Part shown: positions 43,066-52,660 of the stretch, in pieces
Position numbering within the stretch: position 1 is the stretch's first letter
How the letters are laid out: each line of letters opens with the position of its first letter
Assembly (NCBI GenBank): GCA_030765045.1
Contig: CM060964.1
Location: 171,024,719-171,088,718 of the forward strand
Reading direction: 5' to 3'
DNA from: Tenodera sinensis
Lineage: Eukaryota; Arthropoda; Insecta; Mantodea; Mantidae
Length of the DNA: 64,000 bases
Notes under the pieces: generated by a model
What the model saw: the letters and a program-made list of their open reading frames with translations, nothing else
The model's database searches: none
Told to the model about the DNA's origin: nothing
Made by a program: the position numbers and the translations under genes

Positions 43066-44721
43066 GCAGACAAGGAGAACGCTACGGTAGTAATGCCAAA
43101 GGAGGCATACAACACGAAAATCTCAGAACTACTGGACCCGGGTACCTACAAGAAGCTTGGGAAGGATCCAACCTCGCACATTTTAAGGACGACCAACAAC
43201 CTTATAAAGAGCTCCACGATAGCAGATAACATCAAACATCAAACCTGCAAGAGCAAAGCTTTACCGCCATGGCTCTATGGACTGCCGAAAATCCACAAAG
43301 ACGACGTTCCACTACGACCCATCGTTAGTGCTGTTGGATCACCCACATATAACATTTCCAAGTATCTGGCTACTCTATTGCAGAAACACATTGGCAACAC
43401 CCCATCCTACATCAAAAACTCCAGGCACTTCGTAGAGAAACTGAAGACCATACAACTGGGGGCAGAGGACCGCCTTGTCAGTTTCGATGTCATTTCTTTA
43501 TTCACCAAGGTTCCGATTACAGAGGCACTACAACACATTGCCGAACTTTTTCCGCCCGACATCACCAGTCTTTTTCGTCACTGCCTAACCACAAGCTACT
43601 TCCAGTGAAACAACACTTTCTATGAACAGATAGACGGCGTTGCCATGGGCAGCCCTTTAAGCCCGGTAGTTGCAAATATTTTCATGGAGAAGTTTGAGGA
43701 AGAAGCGCTAAGAAGCGCTACATATAAACCAAAAACCTGGCTTAGGTACATGGACGACACCTTCATTATCTGGAGCCACGGGGAAGAAAAACTAAAAGCC
43801 TTTTTTCATCATCTAAATAGCCAAAACCATGCCATACAGTTCACCATGGAGAAGGAAACAGACAACAGCCTTCCTTTCCTGGATGTCCTAGTGACAAGAG
43901 AAGCTGATTCACGTCTGGGTCACACAGTTTATCGCAAACCTACTCATACTGATAGATACCTCCATAAAACCTCGAACCATCATCCAAGACAAAAATTGGG
44001 CATAATCAAAACCCTTTCCGAACGGGCCAAGAAGATTTGTGAGCCACAAAAGCTGAATAAAGAAATCCGACATCTAAACAAGGCCCTCATCAGCAACGGT
44101 TATACACACAAGGAGATTACAAGAGCTCTCCATCCGAGGTACCCGACAGTCCAAGAAGACCGGAGGAAGCAAATCCTGAGTACCATCTATTTACCATACA
44201 TCCATAAGGTAACAGACCGAATAGGAAGACTGCTGCAACAGTACAACATTAGGACTATTTATAGGCCTACAAAGAAAGTCAAAGATTTATTTAACTCCGT
44301 TAAGGATAAAGGACATCCACACTGCACAGCCGGTGTTTACAAAATACCATGTAGCTGTGGACAAGTATATATAGGCACCACCATGCGGAGTATCAGCACT
44401 CGACTAAAAGAACACGAAAGACATAGCCGGTTGGGGCAGACGGACAAGTCAGCGGTGGCAGAACATTCTCTATTGTTTGGCCACGATGTGAACTACAAAG
44501 ACACGGAGGTACTCTCAAGGACAAGCCACTACCAGGCTCGCTTGACTCGGGAAGCGATAGAGATTTTTATGCATAAAAACTCCTACAATCGAAAAGAAGA
44601 GAGACAGCAGATAAGCAAAACTTGGCTCCCGGCTCTAATAAGAGGGAGAAGAAAACCCGAGATACGGGAAGCCTTCTCTTTTATACCAGGATCAGAGACG
44701 TCCCATTTGCCGGCATTTTGA
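43066..44721 (+). pseudogene. Penelope RT/GIY-YIG protein, one in-frame stop
   Basis: A single frame from the 5' truncation (ADKENATVVMPKEAYN, the conserved K-A-D-K-x-x-x-x-V motif upstream of the RT fingers) to TTTTGA at 44721. The only break is a TGA at 43606-43608, where a Trp is expected in SYFQ-W-NNTFYEQ. RT blocks: VSFDVISLFTKVPITEAL, VAMGSPLSPVVANIFMEKFE, RYMDDTFIIW (catalytic YMDD) and LPFLDVLV with YRKPTHTDRYL. The GIY-YIG endonuclease follows: GVYKIPCSCGQVYIGTTMRS, TRLKEHERHSRLGQTDKS and AEHSL. It lacks about the first 200 residues of a full element. Apart from the TGA it is the best preserved retroelement protein in the window. Confidence 0.93.
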
Positions 44722-44923
44722 AAATATAATTTGAGATCAATTTATTAAGAAAAGATTTGTTAGCGATGATCTCACAGTGGAATTCATGAGAACAAGCGAT
44801 CATGAAAATTTTTGTTACCAAGGACACCAAAAAGAAACAAAAATGATCAGTAATACGAAAGTTTGCAGTGAATTATAGTTTACGTGCAGCCGCTAAGTTA
44901 GACCTAAATAACAGAGGTTGACC

Positions 44924-44958
44924 CTGAAGATGCTGGACGCAGTTTTCAGCGAAACGTC
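44924..44958 (+). ncRNA. Hammerhead-ribozyme-like motif in Penelope tail
   Basis: CTGAAGA (44924-44930), helix GCTG (44932-44935) with CAGC (44947-44950), GAAAC (44951-44955) then GTC. Same arrangement as 31649-31683 in another Penelope family. Helix I pairing is weak (about two pairs by eye). Confidence 0.5.
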
Positions 44959-45500
44959 GGAGGAAGGTAATCCAACTCGACCACGGCCCAAAAGCCCGGA
45001 AAATCTACTTAATATAGTTGATAATGCCGGCCGTGAAAGCCTGAGCACTTATATTTACAAAATTATTGTGCAATATTTTAGCGTGTAATTTTAACATCCA
45101 TTTAAACACAGCTTTTTGTTTAAAATATGGTATAACATTAAGCAATTGTTATTCTTCTATAATACCATGGTGGCAAAGCTCGTGTTTAATTTTACTTAAA
45201 TGTCTGCAATAGTGAAATATCTGCGACTTACTGGTGTTTTGATAGAGGTCTAGTGGAACAAACCTTATTCAGAAAAACGATATAGGGTTTCGAACGTGAA
45301 AAATCTAAGTACAAAAACACTCCAAAGGGTAAAGTATCCTCTTGTCATCGAAAATTATATTTAACTTCCTGTCCCTATACTTTTTTTTTTATTTCATCCA
45401 TATAGAACATATAAATGTTGGATATATCGGTTAATACATACATATACATACTCTAACACATGATTTCATTCCTAATTCTTTTTCATTCTTTTCTACAGAG

Positions 45501-45760
45501 GCAGGAGATTTACCACATGCCTGAACTCTTCGTGAAAAATATGTAGGGGACTTCGCAAATTTACGACTACAAGATGTGAAAGGAAAGTTGGAGGGGAAAT
45601 ATATCGTTTTGTGTTTAAACCAGCTATAAAATGGGGAGATGTATATTTGTTGCACTGTTCACAATTTTTACAGACCTGAGCTTTTTGTAGCTGGTGTTCA
45701 GGTTTTGGACAGTGCAAATGCCACACACTGCATTCAGGACATTCTTGAGAGTCTCATTTG
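45501..45760 (+). pseudogene. CGGBP1-like/hAT transposase exon 2
   Basis: Acceptor ttctacagag, phase 0 as left by exon 1. Reads AGDLPHA, a TGA, then TLREKYVGDFANLRLQDVKG and KLEGKYIVLCL, which matches the 'T-L-R-x-K-Y-V ... L-x-G-K-x-I' segment before the first hAT catalytic Asp. The catalytic D-E-T-T-D is not preserved. Farther on, VAGVQVLDSANATHCIQDIL resembles a later hAT block, followed by a donor-like gtgagt at 45759. Stops in both parts. The catalytic C-terminus is absent from the element. Confidence 0.55.
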
Positions 45761-46043
45761 TGAGTGTTTAATATCAACTGGCTTAGTTGGTATTTAGCAC
45801 TTAAACATTTAGATCAATGCTATGCTTTATTTTTCGCATTTTACTTTCTAATTTTTATGCAACGCATCAACATGTAACTGACATTTGTATTTATGTTTAT
45901 TAACAGGAATATATGTGAAATATATTAATAATTGCTTGCCTTTGATTTCATTCTTTAATTTGACAGTCAGTAAAATTACATTCAAGATAACACTGCTTTT
46001 GACCAAATTATAAACACACCTTTTAAATGTCCCTACCCATTAG

Positions 46044-46640
46044 ATATATCCAGTCCATTTTCTTCACAGAAATGTATTAGCTTTCTACCTTCCTCATTTA
46101 TCATTTTATCCCTACTTATTCTCCCCTCTCCTCCTTGCCCTATATCCTCATTTTCCTCTCCTCAGCTTGTGGTTGTTCGTCTCCTGTTCTTATATTAAAA
46201 TCCCCTACCACAATTATTTTTATCCCCGGATGTCTATTATGTAACACCTCAAAATCTTGGTTCACTTTAAAGAATAGTTCATGATCATAAAATTCAGACG
46301 AACTTGGTGGGTTATACACAATGCCTATAGCCACCTTATCGGCTTTCTCTAAGAGATCCATTGCTATTATCCATTGTACTTTATCATTACATAACTCATC
46401 TAGCACTTTAACCTGGAAGCCACTCTTTTTCTTTATAAACACTCCTATTCCCCATAACGACCTCCCCACTGTTTTGTCTGACCATAGTAATCATAACATT
46501 CCATTTCAATGTTTACACTTTCATTAATATGAGTCTCCACCACCACGACTATATCTGCCATGTTTAAAAAATATTTAATCTCACAGCTCCTCATCTTATC
46601 CCATATACCTTCTACATTCCAGAATAACACCACCAAAGAC
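46044..46640 (-). pseudogene. LINE APE-type endonuclease domain
   Basis: From the 5' side: VVLFWNVEGIWDKMRS, then MADIVVVVETHINES (E-T-H/W nuclease motif), WGIGVFIKKKSGFQVK, VAIGIVYNPPSSSEFYDHEL and IIVVGDFNIRTGDEQ (G-D-F-N motif). The domain then reads RDKMINEEGRKLIHFCEENG to the hAT junction at 46043. A frame change near 46455 joins two frames. This is the nuclease that nicks the target for LINE integration. Confidence 0.85.
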
Positions 46641-46817
46641 CTTCCCTATACTGAATCTTTTCTTTCAAACCAGTATTCATCTAACTTCGACCTACCACGA
46701 GTCCATCTTTTCTCCCCTTTACTGCCCACAGCACTTTCCACCTGCGTAATACTGCCACTCTGTTGACACTACACTCAAATTGCCTTGGTGCGTAACATCC
46801 AATCCTGCTGCTGCATC

Positions 46818-46881
46818 GTGACGCTGATGTGATCCTGGCAATTGACGTCGTTAAACAACAAAATAATTAGTTAGTTAATTA
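46818..46881 (+). mobile_element. 64-bp retroposon tail, 12-bp target duplication
   Basis: Flanked by tgctgctgcatc at 46806-46817 and 46882-46893. The insert (gtgacgctgatgtgatcctg ... cgtcgttaaacaacaaaata) matches the retroposon tail at 9588-9632. It sits in the ORF1-ORF2 spacer of the minus-strand LINE. Confidence 0.85.
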
Positions 46882-47169
46882 TGCTGCTGCATCCACTGCC
46901 ATCTTTGTTAGTTTATCTCTCATCTGTTTTGACGGGGAAACACGCTTCTGCAGTGACATCACTGTAGATCTCAGCAGTTCCGGTCTATGTTCTTGAATTT
47001 GTCCATGCATCTCACTTCACCTCCCTTCTCTACTAATGTCATTCCTCCTGTCTGCATCATCTCTCACCATATCTCACCGAAATGACCCCCCTCTCTCCCT
47101 GCTGCCACTACAGCTTGATCTTCTCTCTATTTTCTTGCACACGTGCCTCGGGTGTGGTATTCTGCTGAA

Positions 47170-48019
47170 CACTTTCCTACCTACTTCCATCTATACATAA
47201 CGTGAGCCCTCTAATGTATGCCTTCTTTCCTTGTGCTTTAGCCAGTTTCATCTCTCTTATCAATATATTTCTAAATTCTCTTTCCATTCTGCCATAATCA
47301 TTTTCAATAAAAATTTCCGTCCCTCGTAATTTTGATGCACTATTTAAAATTCTCCATTTAAATTTTTCAGTTCTGATTCTATCTCTCAAACATTGCCCAC
47401 ACATGGCCTGTGTGTCTAAAAACACTAGCAGTAAGTTTGTTGGCATAAATAAATAAAATTCTCCATTTAAAGTTGACTGTTGCCAGCTTTACTAACTGAG
47501 GTCTTGGGTTTGGCGCCCTTCTTCCTATTCTAAATGAGTCAACCACTTCCCATCCTACTAATTCAATCTTCAAATTCTCTCTAAAAAGATCATCTACCTG
47601 CTGCCAGCTCCTCTTTCCTCTCTCTTCCTCATATCCAAATATAATTATATTCCTCTTTCTATTCTTCTCTTCTATATTTTCTAAATATATCAATCTTCGA
47701 TCCAATTTTGCCACCTTGTCATTCACCTCTCTACCAATGTTACCCATTTCCTCCTTAATTTCTTGCATATTTTTAACCAATCTCTCTTCTATTCTATTTT
47801 TCCATTTGCTTCACTTGGGCCTTATCATCTGCTATATCTCTCAACATTTTCATTATATATCTCGTCTCTGGCCCGGGACTCATCCATTTCCAAGCCAATA
47901 ATATTCCTTCCCTTTTTTTCCCCATTTTTTCTCCATTTCACTCCATTAAATGTGCCAATTCGCACACGATAATTCTCAACTGTTACACCCATCATGGAGC
48001 CTGCACTTTGTACATCCAC
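47170..48019 (-). pseudogene. LINE ORF1 (coiled coil and RRM-like)
   Basis: The start MDVQSAGSMMGVTVENYR lies near 48019. After a frame change near 47820 comes a coiled coil (VKNMQEIKEEMGNIGREVND), then RKRNIIIFGYEEERGKRSWQ, a typical L1-like ORF1 RRM strand, and FRIGRRAPNPRPQLVKL. A duplicated 'FKWRIL' segment (near 47460 and 47340) flanks an insertion that ends in a taaataaata tract near 47446; the C-terminal text resumes RGTEIFIENDYGRMEREFRN. Overall L1-type ORF1 order. At least two frame changes make it inactive. Confidence 0.8.
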
Positions 48020-48060
48020 CCTCTAATTCTCTTTGTCAGCAACTCCACCAAGGACTAAGA

Positions 48061-48299
48061 AATCATGGTTTTACCATGTTGATAGTGCAGAATACCATAA
48101 AGTTTACATATGAAAATCCAAGAAAAACCAGCAACTAGAGTGAAGAAGCACATAAGAAATACAATATTAAAGTAAATGCACAAATTGTAATGCAAATAGT
48201 AGCTCACTATTTTTATACTAACAGATTACACCATTATACACAAAATAACACTTATAGCATGTCAAAACACCAATACATATTACAGTTAGAAACTGTATT
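48061..48299. other. 5' flank of the LINE, no gene recognised
   Basis: AT-rich. Probably the LINE 5' untranslated region in its first bases; the exact 5' end was not determined. Confidence 0.4.
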
Positions 48300-48880
48300 G
48301 TGACACGATGGAGGTCCGCATGTAGGGAGACTTAGGGACGTGAAGCCTCTTCCTGTCACCTGGAAGACTTCCTCGTGTGCCTGTCGCCGCGAGGAAGTGA
48401 TTTTAGCGTTTTAGTCATAGTCACCTTTTATCCTCGGATGCTGCACCGCTCTGTGCTCATTGTAATGAGACTGACGGTGCAGAATGTTTTACTTCAGTGC
48501 CAGTTTTTAGCTCACTTTCACATTTCTGTAGGTCTACCAGCTACACTTGCTGAGGTACTGGCAGACACTTTTAAGTGCTGTAGAACGTTTACTATGTTTT
48601 ATCTGCCTTAGCGATATTGGCGACCATGTTTGACTTGCTGTTTTATCTAAGATAGTTTTAGTCGGTCATGTGGTTATGTCTTATGTATCCCATTGTGCGT
48701 GTTAGTATGTTTGCTCTACTGTTATAGTTTCTGGCACTGTCTTGGTGACATTTTAATGTTTTTAAACTACGGTCGTAGTCCCAATGTTTTCATTCCTTTT
48801 ATTCTGTTTGGGTGCTAATAACCTTGGCAGTTGTGCATCCTAAAACACTGCTGCTGCCGCCGCCATCGCCGCAATAAGAA
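48300..48880 (+). mobile_element. LINE 3' untranslated region-like fragment
   Basis: More G+C-rich than the neighbours, non-coding, ending gcatcctaaaacactgctgc followed by CTG/CCG triplets (48851-48875). This resembles LINE 3' ends in arthropods, where a conserved terminus runs into a short triplet tail. No coding part or target duplication was found, so the assignment is tentative. Confidence 0.4.
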
Positions 48881-49735
48881 AATGTGAAACTGCCACAGAC
48901 AAGACAAACTTAAATTTAGATGTGACATAAAAACTTGTTTAGTGGAGGCAGTTCAGAAAATATAAGAAAGAAGCCCTCTTAAATACAAATTAATGAAAGA
49001 TGTCTCAAGCCTTAGTCTGTGTTGACTAATGTCCACTGTGCTTGTTCCCTATTTTTGTATGGACTGTGGACACTAAAAAATTTGAGTTGCTGGTATAGTG
49101 CAGTGTAATGTGTCACAACCGACTCTGTTCCCAATTTCTAATTTTGGATATCAACATTGCATTTACTTTGTTGTAATAATACATACGTTGTTACACATAT
49201 TGTAATATATTAGTTCAAAAAATCTGATGTGTTACACTCACATGCCTTTCTCTACTTTGTACTAACTGTTCTTACAAACCCTTCTTCCTCTTATCTTCAT
49301 GTTAGTCGAGATAAACATTTGTAGAAATTATCTTATTGCTAATTTTCTTGTAGTACAAGCAGAATATGGGAATACAATAGACTCTGAGTGATAGCCAAAT
49401 ATTTTAAAGCTAGTCCTATATGAAGACTTTGAAATTCCATTCTCTTTACATGGCTAAGAGAGCAAGTGAATTACGACCTTCCATTTGAGGAAAATATAAG
49501 TATTTGAAAATTCAGACAAATAACGAGGAATGGTTCACTCAACAAAAAAATGCATTTGAGCATAAATTGTGTGTTTAAACGAGATGTACATCTTTTGTAT
49601 AGTAAGATTTGGTCTGTCTCTTACAGTTTATCAGTTACGCAAAAGTCATCAAGAGTAAACAGGACTACATAGGGTATAGCAAGAAAATTCAAAATAAACA
49701 TTTCATTTGCCATAAAAATCCTACAGCATTTTGAT
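48881..49735. other. No gene recognised
   Basis: AT-rich sequence with no motif that I can name. Confidence 0.5.
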
Positions 49736-49740
49736 AAGTA

Positions 49741-49930
49741 CTTCTCAGGTTACCAGCCATGTGATGTCGATAAAGTTGCTCAAGCTTTCGGCCATCTTCA
49801 CTCTGTGGACTTCTTCAGGAAAGTGATGCGTTTTCCCTGCCCAGGCATGTCAATATTCTCTGGGTGGAGGGTCAGGGCTACTTGAGGCCGTCAAATGGGG
49901 CACAGTGCTCTCTGATTGGTCTGAGAAGAG
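49741..49930 (-). mobile_element. Penelope 3' tail (separated from its body by a hAT)
   Basis: Minus-strand sequence ctgaagaagtccacagagtg then gccgaaagcttgagc and catggctggtaacctgagaa. It is a diverged version of the tail at 17440-17530. It is probably the 3' end of the Penelope body at 50824-51535, with the hAT fragment between them. The ctgaaga ... cgaaag boxes are again hammerhead-like but the helix is degraded. Confidence 0.55.
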
Positions 49931-50089
49931 GTGTTGACAGTATATAAGCTATCTAATTATAGATTTGGATTCAGAATTATTGTACATCGTAAACCAAATG
50001 CTACAACAATAAATATATCACTTATGAAACGTAATGGTAGTGATGTTCATGGTATCCACCTACAAGATTGATGACGTCAATCAGTATTA

Positions 50090-50823
50090 CAACTTTAGCA
50101 CTTATGTTTCTCGCACTATTCATCTGAAAGTTCATCATCTTCCTCAACTGTTGCAGCATTATACAAATTTGTTGTAGAGATGAACTTTAACATCTTCTCA
50201 ATGACTTGCAGATTTTCAGCCCTGCCAAATTCTTTCATAAGTTGAGACGACAGAATAAGTCCATTTACTGTATCTAGCACCAATCTGTTTCTAATAATGG
50301 TTTTTATTAAACCCAGTTAAAAAAGGGGGGAAAAAACTCTTTCACAAGAAGTGTTTCTGTGGGGGCAACGAAATCACTAATAATGCAAACTCTGTCAGTT
50401 CTTTGAAATCAGTATTTCCACCAAGGTGACATGTGTTTAACAGCACTCCAGAAATTGTCAGATTCAGGCATGTTCTTTATTTTACGTGGAATATCACTTA
50501 TTCTGAGTTTTCTGCATTGATCATCAATTTTCTGAACAGTGCCTTCTTCACTGAGATTACCAGATATGGGCACACTGCCAACAAGAGGACAAGGGGTAGG
50601 AGGCTTAATAGGATATGCAATTGTTGCCTTAGAGTAGTGGCGACAGATCATAAGGGCGAAAGTGGTGTCGCTATTTACAATTAGTTTCATTTTGCTGGCA
50701 TCAAACTATCATACATTCAAATTATCGTACATCCCCATAATTATCGCACGGGTCGGTAACCATGAGTACAAACATTCAAATTATCGTATGCCCCCATAAT
50801 TATTGTATGGGTTGGCAACCCTG
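50090..50823 (-). mobile_element. hAT fragment with dimerisation domain, inserted in Penelope
   Basis: Minus-strand text NFWSAVKHMSPWWKY, FKELTEFALLVISLPPQKHF and IRNRLVLDTVNGLILSSQLM is the C-terminal dimerisation region of a hAT transposase (usual pattern: F-x-x-L-x-x-x-A-L-x-V-L-S-L-P-x-S-x-A-x-x-E-R). The last 110 bp (50713-50823) hold two tandem 59-bp units ending in CAGGGTTGCCAACC (minus strand), a hAT-style terminus. The other end was not located. Frameshifts occur after SLP and KSFFP. Confidence 0.65.
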
Positions 50824-51535
50824 GCTCTAACTTAATTTCAATGGCTTCTTTAACGAGCTTGTCATGATGTCGGTAACTATGGTGTAAAACCATGGCCTCA
50901 TCAAATAAAATCATGTGGTAATGGTCCAAGCTGTGCTGGACCACTGCTGACTTCTTTGGTTGGAGCAGTCTGAGGTTTCTTTTATGTTCTGCACATCTCT
51001 CTTCAATCGTGCGGCCTGTCTGCCCTATACATATGTCTTTCCACATTGGCATGTGATTCTATATATGCCGGGAGTTTTTAATCCCAGGTTGTCCTTAACT
51101 GGTCTCATGTATTGTCTCAGCTTCCTTGGTGGTAAAAATATGGTTTTGATATTGTCTTTTTAATATCCATACAATCTTATTGGAAACTGCTGTAGAAGGG
51201 AATAAAGGCCTTTCCTTAGGGTTTTTTATCCTCCTTTGTGTTGTGGTTTTTCATGGTGTGGTTCCTGTTGTTCATTGCTTTCCAGTATGTACAATAAATG
51301 TCTTTGTTTGCGTTCCCATTCTTCTTAAATGTGTTAATCGTGTGATTTATTTCTTAAGGTCTGTGTTCTTAATCTGCTATTTCGTAGGCTCTGTGGAACA
51401 GGGTGATGAGAATGGTTTTCTTCTGGGCCGGGTGGTGATGGCTGTGTGCATCCAAGTAGTGATCTCTATGTGTGACTTTTCTGTTCAAACTGTGACCCAA
51501 TGTGCCATCCATTTTAGTTTGGAATTAAAATAATC
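50824..51535 (-). pseudogene. Penelope-like GIY-YIG protein fragment
   Basis: Minus-strand order: a decayed TLGHSLNRKVTHRDHYLDAH and QKKTILITLFHRAYEIAD (post-RT); after frame changes VSNKIVWILKRQ, FLPPRKLRQYMRPVKDNLGL and TPGIYRITCQCGKTYV (GIY-YIG core); then IGQTGRTIEERCAEHKRNLR, VVQHSLDHYHMILFDEAMVL and KEAIEIKLEP, where the hAT insertion cuts it. At least three frame changes. It is a third Penelope family in this window, distinct from 30340-31745 and 43047-45052. Confidence 0.8.
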
Positions 51536-51832
51536 ACAGAGATTAAATAACTGAACTAGTCGTGCAGTCATGTAGTGGTAGCATTGTGACAGTGTTATTT
51601 ATAAGGTCAAGAGGTGTTTAGCTAATTATTTATCATGCATTGCAGTGCCAATATCATGCACAAGGTTAATTCTGTATATAGCTGATTGAGTGTCATTGTT
51701 CGCTTTAGTTTATCATATGACATGACACATTCAACGTTCCAAGTTACTTCCAATCATAGGTTAAACAAAAATATTCACTACATTTTGTGTTACACTGATT
51801 TTTAAGTTAATAACAGATCAGTCAAATAGTTT

Positions 51833-52350
51833 TAAATATCCATTACTCTCACCTAGCTTTGAGCCTGCAGACGATTTGTGACAAGCAGTCCTTATAATCA
51901 GAGTAAGATTTGTGTTTGCAGTGAGATGATAAAATATTGGTATCATTAATCATTAATTTAACATTTTTGTAAACACAAACAGAAATCAAATGTATGCCAT
52001 TGGTTCCATGGAGTACACATTCCTTTGGCCTTAATTCAGGGGATTTTGAAAATTGTATTTTGACATCTAGGTACATATCATTGAAGTTTTAGTAAGTTTT
52101 TTAAAATTGCCATATTTATTGATTTTGAATTCTCTTGCCACTGTCTTCAACAGAAACTACATTCTTTTTACCAAACATAACCCTATTCACATCATCAGAA
52201 TTATAAAATTCATAAACCTTTTATAATATAGGTAAGCCAAAACATTTTTCAGATTTGGGTTCCAGATATGCTAAAATTCCCCCTTTCTTTTTGGCCACCT
52301 GTTTATATATATATATTTATATATTTATATCATGCAATGTAAATATACAA
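51833..52350 (-). pseudogene. Transposase fragment, homologue of the 687-codon gene
   Basis: The 3' border (ttttaaatatccattactct) matches the end of the intact gene, but about 950 bp of C-terminal catalytic coding are deleted between 51850 and 51876. The remaining text MYLDVKIQFSKSPELRPKEC, VLHGTNGIHLISVCVYKNVK and SDYKDCLSQIVC matches residues around 290-365 of the intact protein, with frameshifts. N-terminal text continues at 54674-54989. Confidence 0.85.
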
Positions 52351-52358
52351 CATTTTGG

Positions 52359-52631
52359 TGTAGGATCATTGCTTGACTTCTTTGGGAAGCATCTATAATT
52401 GAATGTTCCTGAGCATGAGGTGGCATTGTTATGGATACAAAAAAATAGTGTCAGAAAGGTTAAGTGTAAAAGTCTATGAAGAGAGAAAAGAGTAACAGAC
52501 TAGGTTGAAAAAGGTTAACTGTAAAAGTGAATGAAAAGTTTGAGTGTAATTGTGTAAATTGGTGTATGTAAGGTCATACCAATTGTACAAATTTGTGTAA
52601 ATAAAATAATCAAAAAGTTAATAGTGTTACA
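52359..52631 (+). repeat. Left LTR
   Basis: Starts TGTAGGATCATTGCTTGACT and ends agtgttaca. Shares agactaggttgaaaaaggtt and the following ~100 bp with the right LTR. Confidence 0.85.
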
Positions 52632-52660
52632 CTGGTGTCAGAAGTGAAACGAAAGTCATA

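Larger units (their letters stand above)
43047..45052 (+). mobile_element. Penelope-like element, 13-bp target duplication
   Basis: Flanked by perfect copies of atttacaaaatta at 43034-43046 and 45053-45065. The first ~20 bp after the left flank (tattaagtagattttccggg) are an inverted copy of 44996-45015 near the 3' end, as Penelope elements often carry an inverted terminal fragment at a truncated 5' end. It lies in the intron of the hAT transposase gene. The tail holds a hammerhead-like motif (44924-44958). Confidence 0.95.
41054..46035 (+). mobile_element. hAT element with perfect 8-bp target duplication; host to a LINE and a Penelope insertion
   Basis: Flanked by CCCATTAG at 41046-41053 and 46036-46043. 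The tips are TACGGACAT and (reverse-complemented) TAGGGACAT. Inside is a CGGBP1-like/hAT transposase gene in two exons. A LINE (41766-42662) splits exon 1 and a Penelope element (43047-45052) lies in the intron. Without those inserts the element is about 2 kb and lacks the C-terminal dimerisation domain. It interrupts the endonuclease gene of the LINE at 36170-48060. Confidence 0.93.
36170..48060 (-). mobile_element. LINE (ORF1 plus ORF2), split by several nested insertions
   Basis: One minus-strand non-LTR retrotransposon spread over about 11.9 kb. From 5' to 3' on its own strand: ORF1 (48019-47170), endonuclease (46640-46044 joined to 41053-40877), linker (38383-37830) and RT to C-terminus (37690-36170). 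Three breaks are explained by insertions: a 64-bp retroposon (46818-46881), a hAT (41054-46035) and a piggyBac (38388-40872). A SINE lies at about 37690-37830. At the hAT and piggyBac breaks the LINE reading frame resumes at the same codon once the insert and one target copy are removed. The 3' end has no visible poly(A). Confidence 0.85.

Noticed and set aside
45491..45680. Next Sec31 exon
   Set aside because: It has an acceptor-like site, but the downstream text matches hAT transposase (TLREKYV) and not the expected Sec31 L-C-D-L-L-G segment.
45431..45726. Two minus-strand genes of 74 and 77 codons
   Set aside because: They are antisense to exon 2 of the CGGBP1-like hAT gene, which explains the sequence better.
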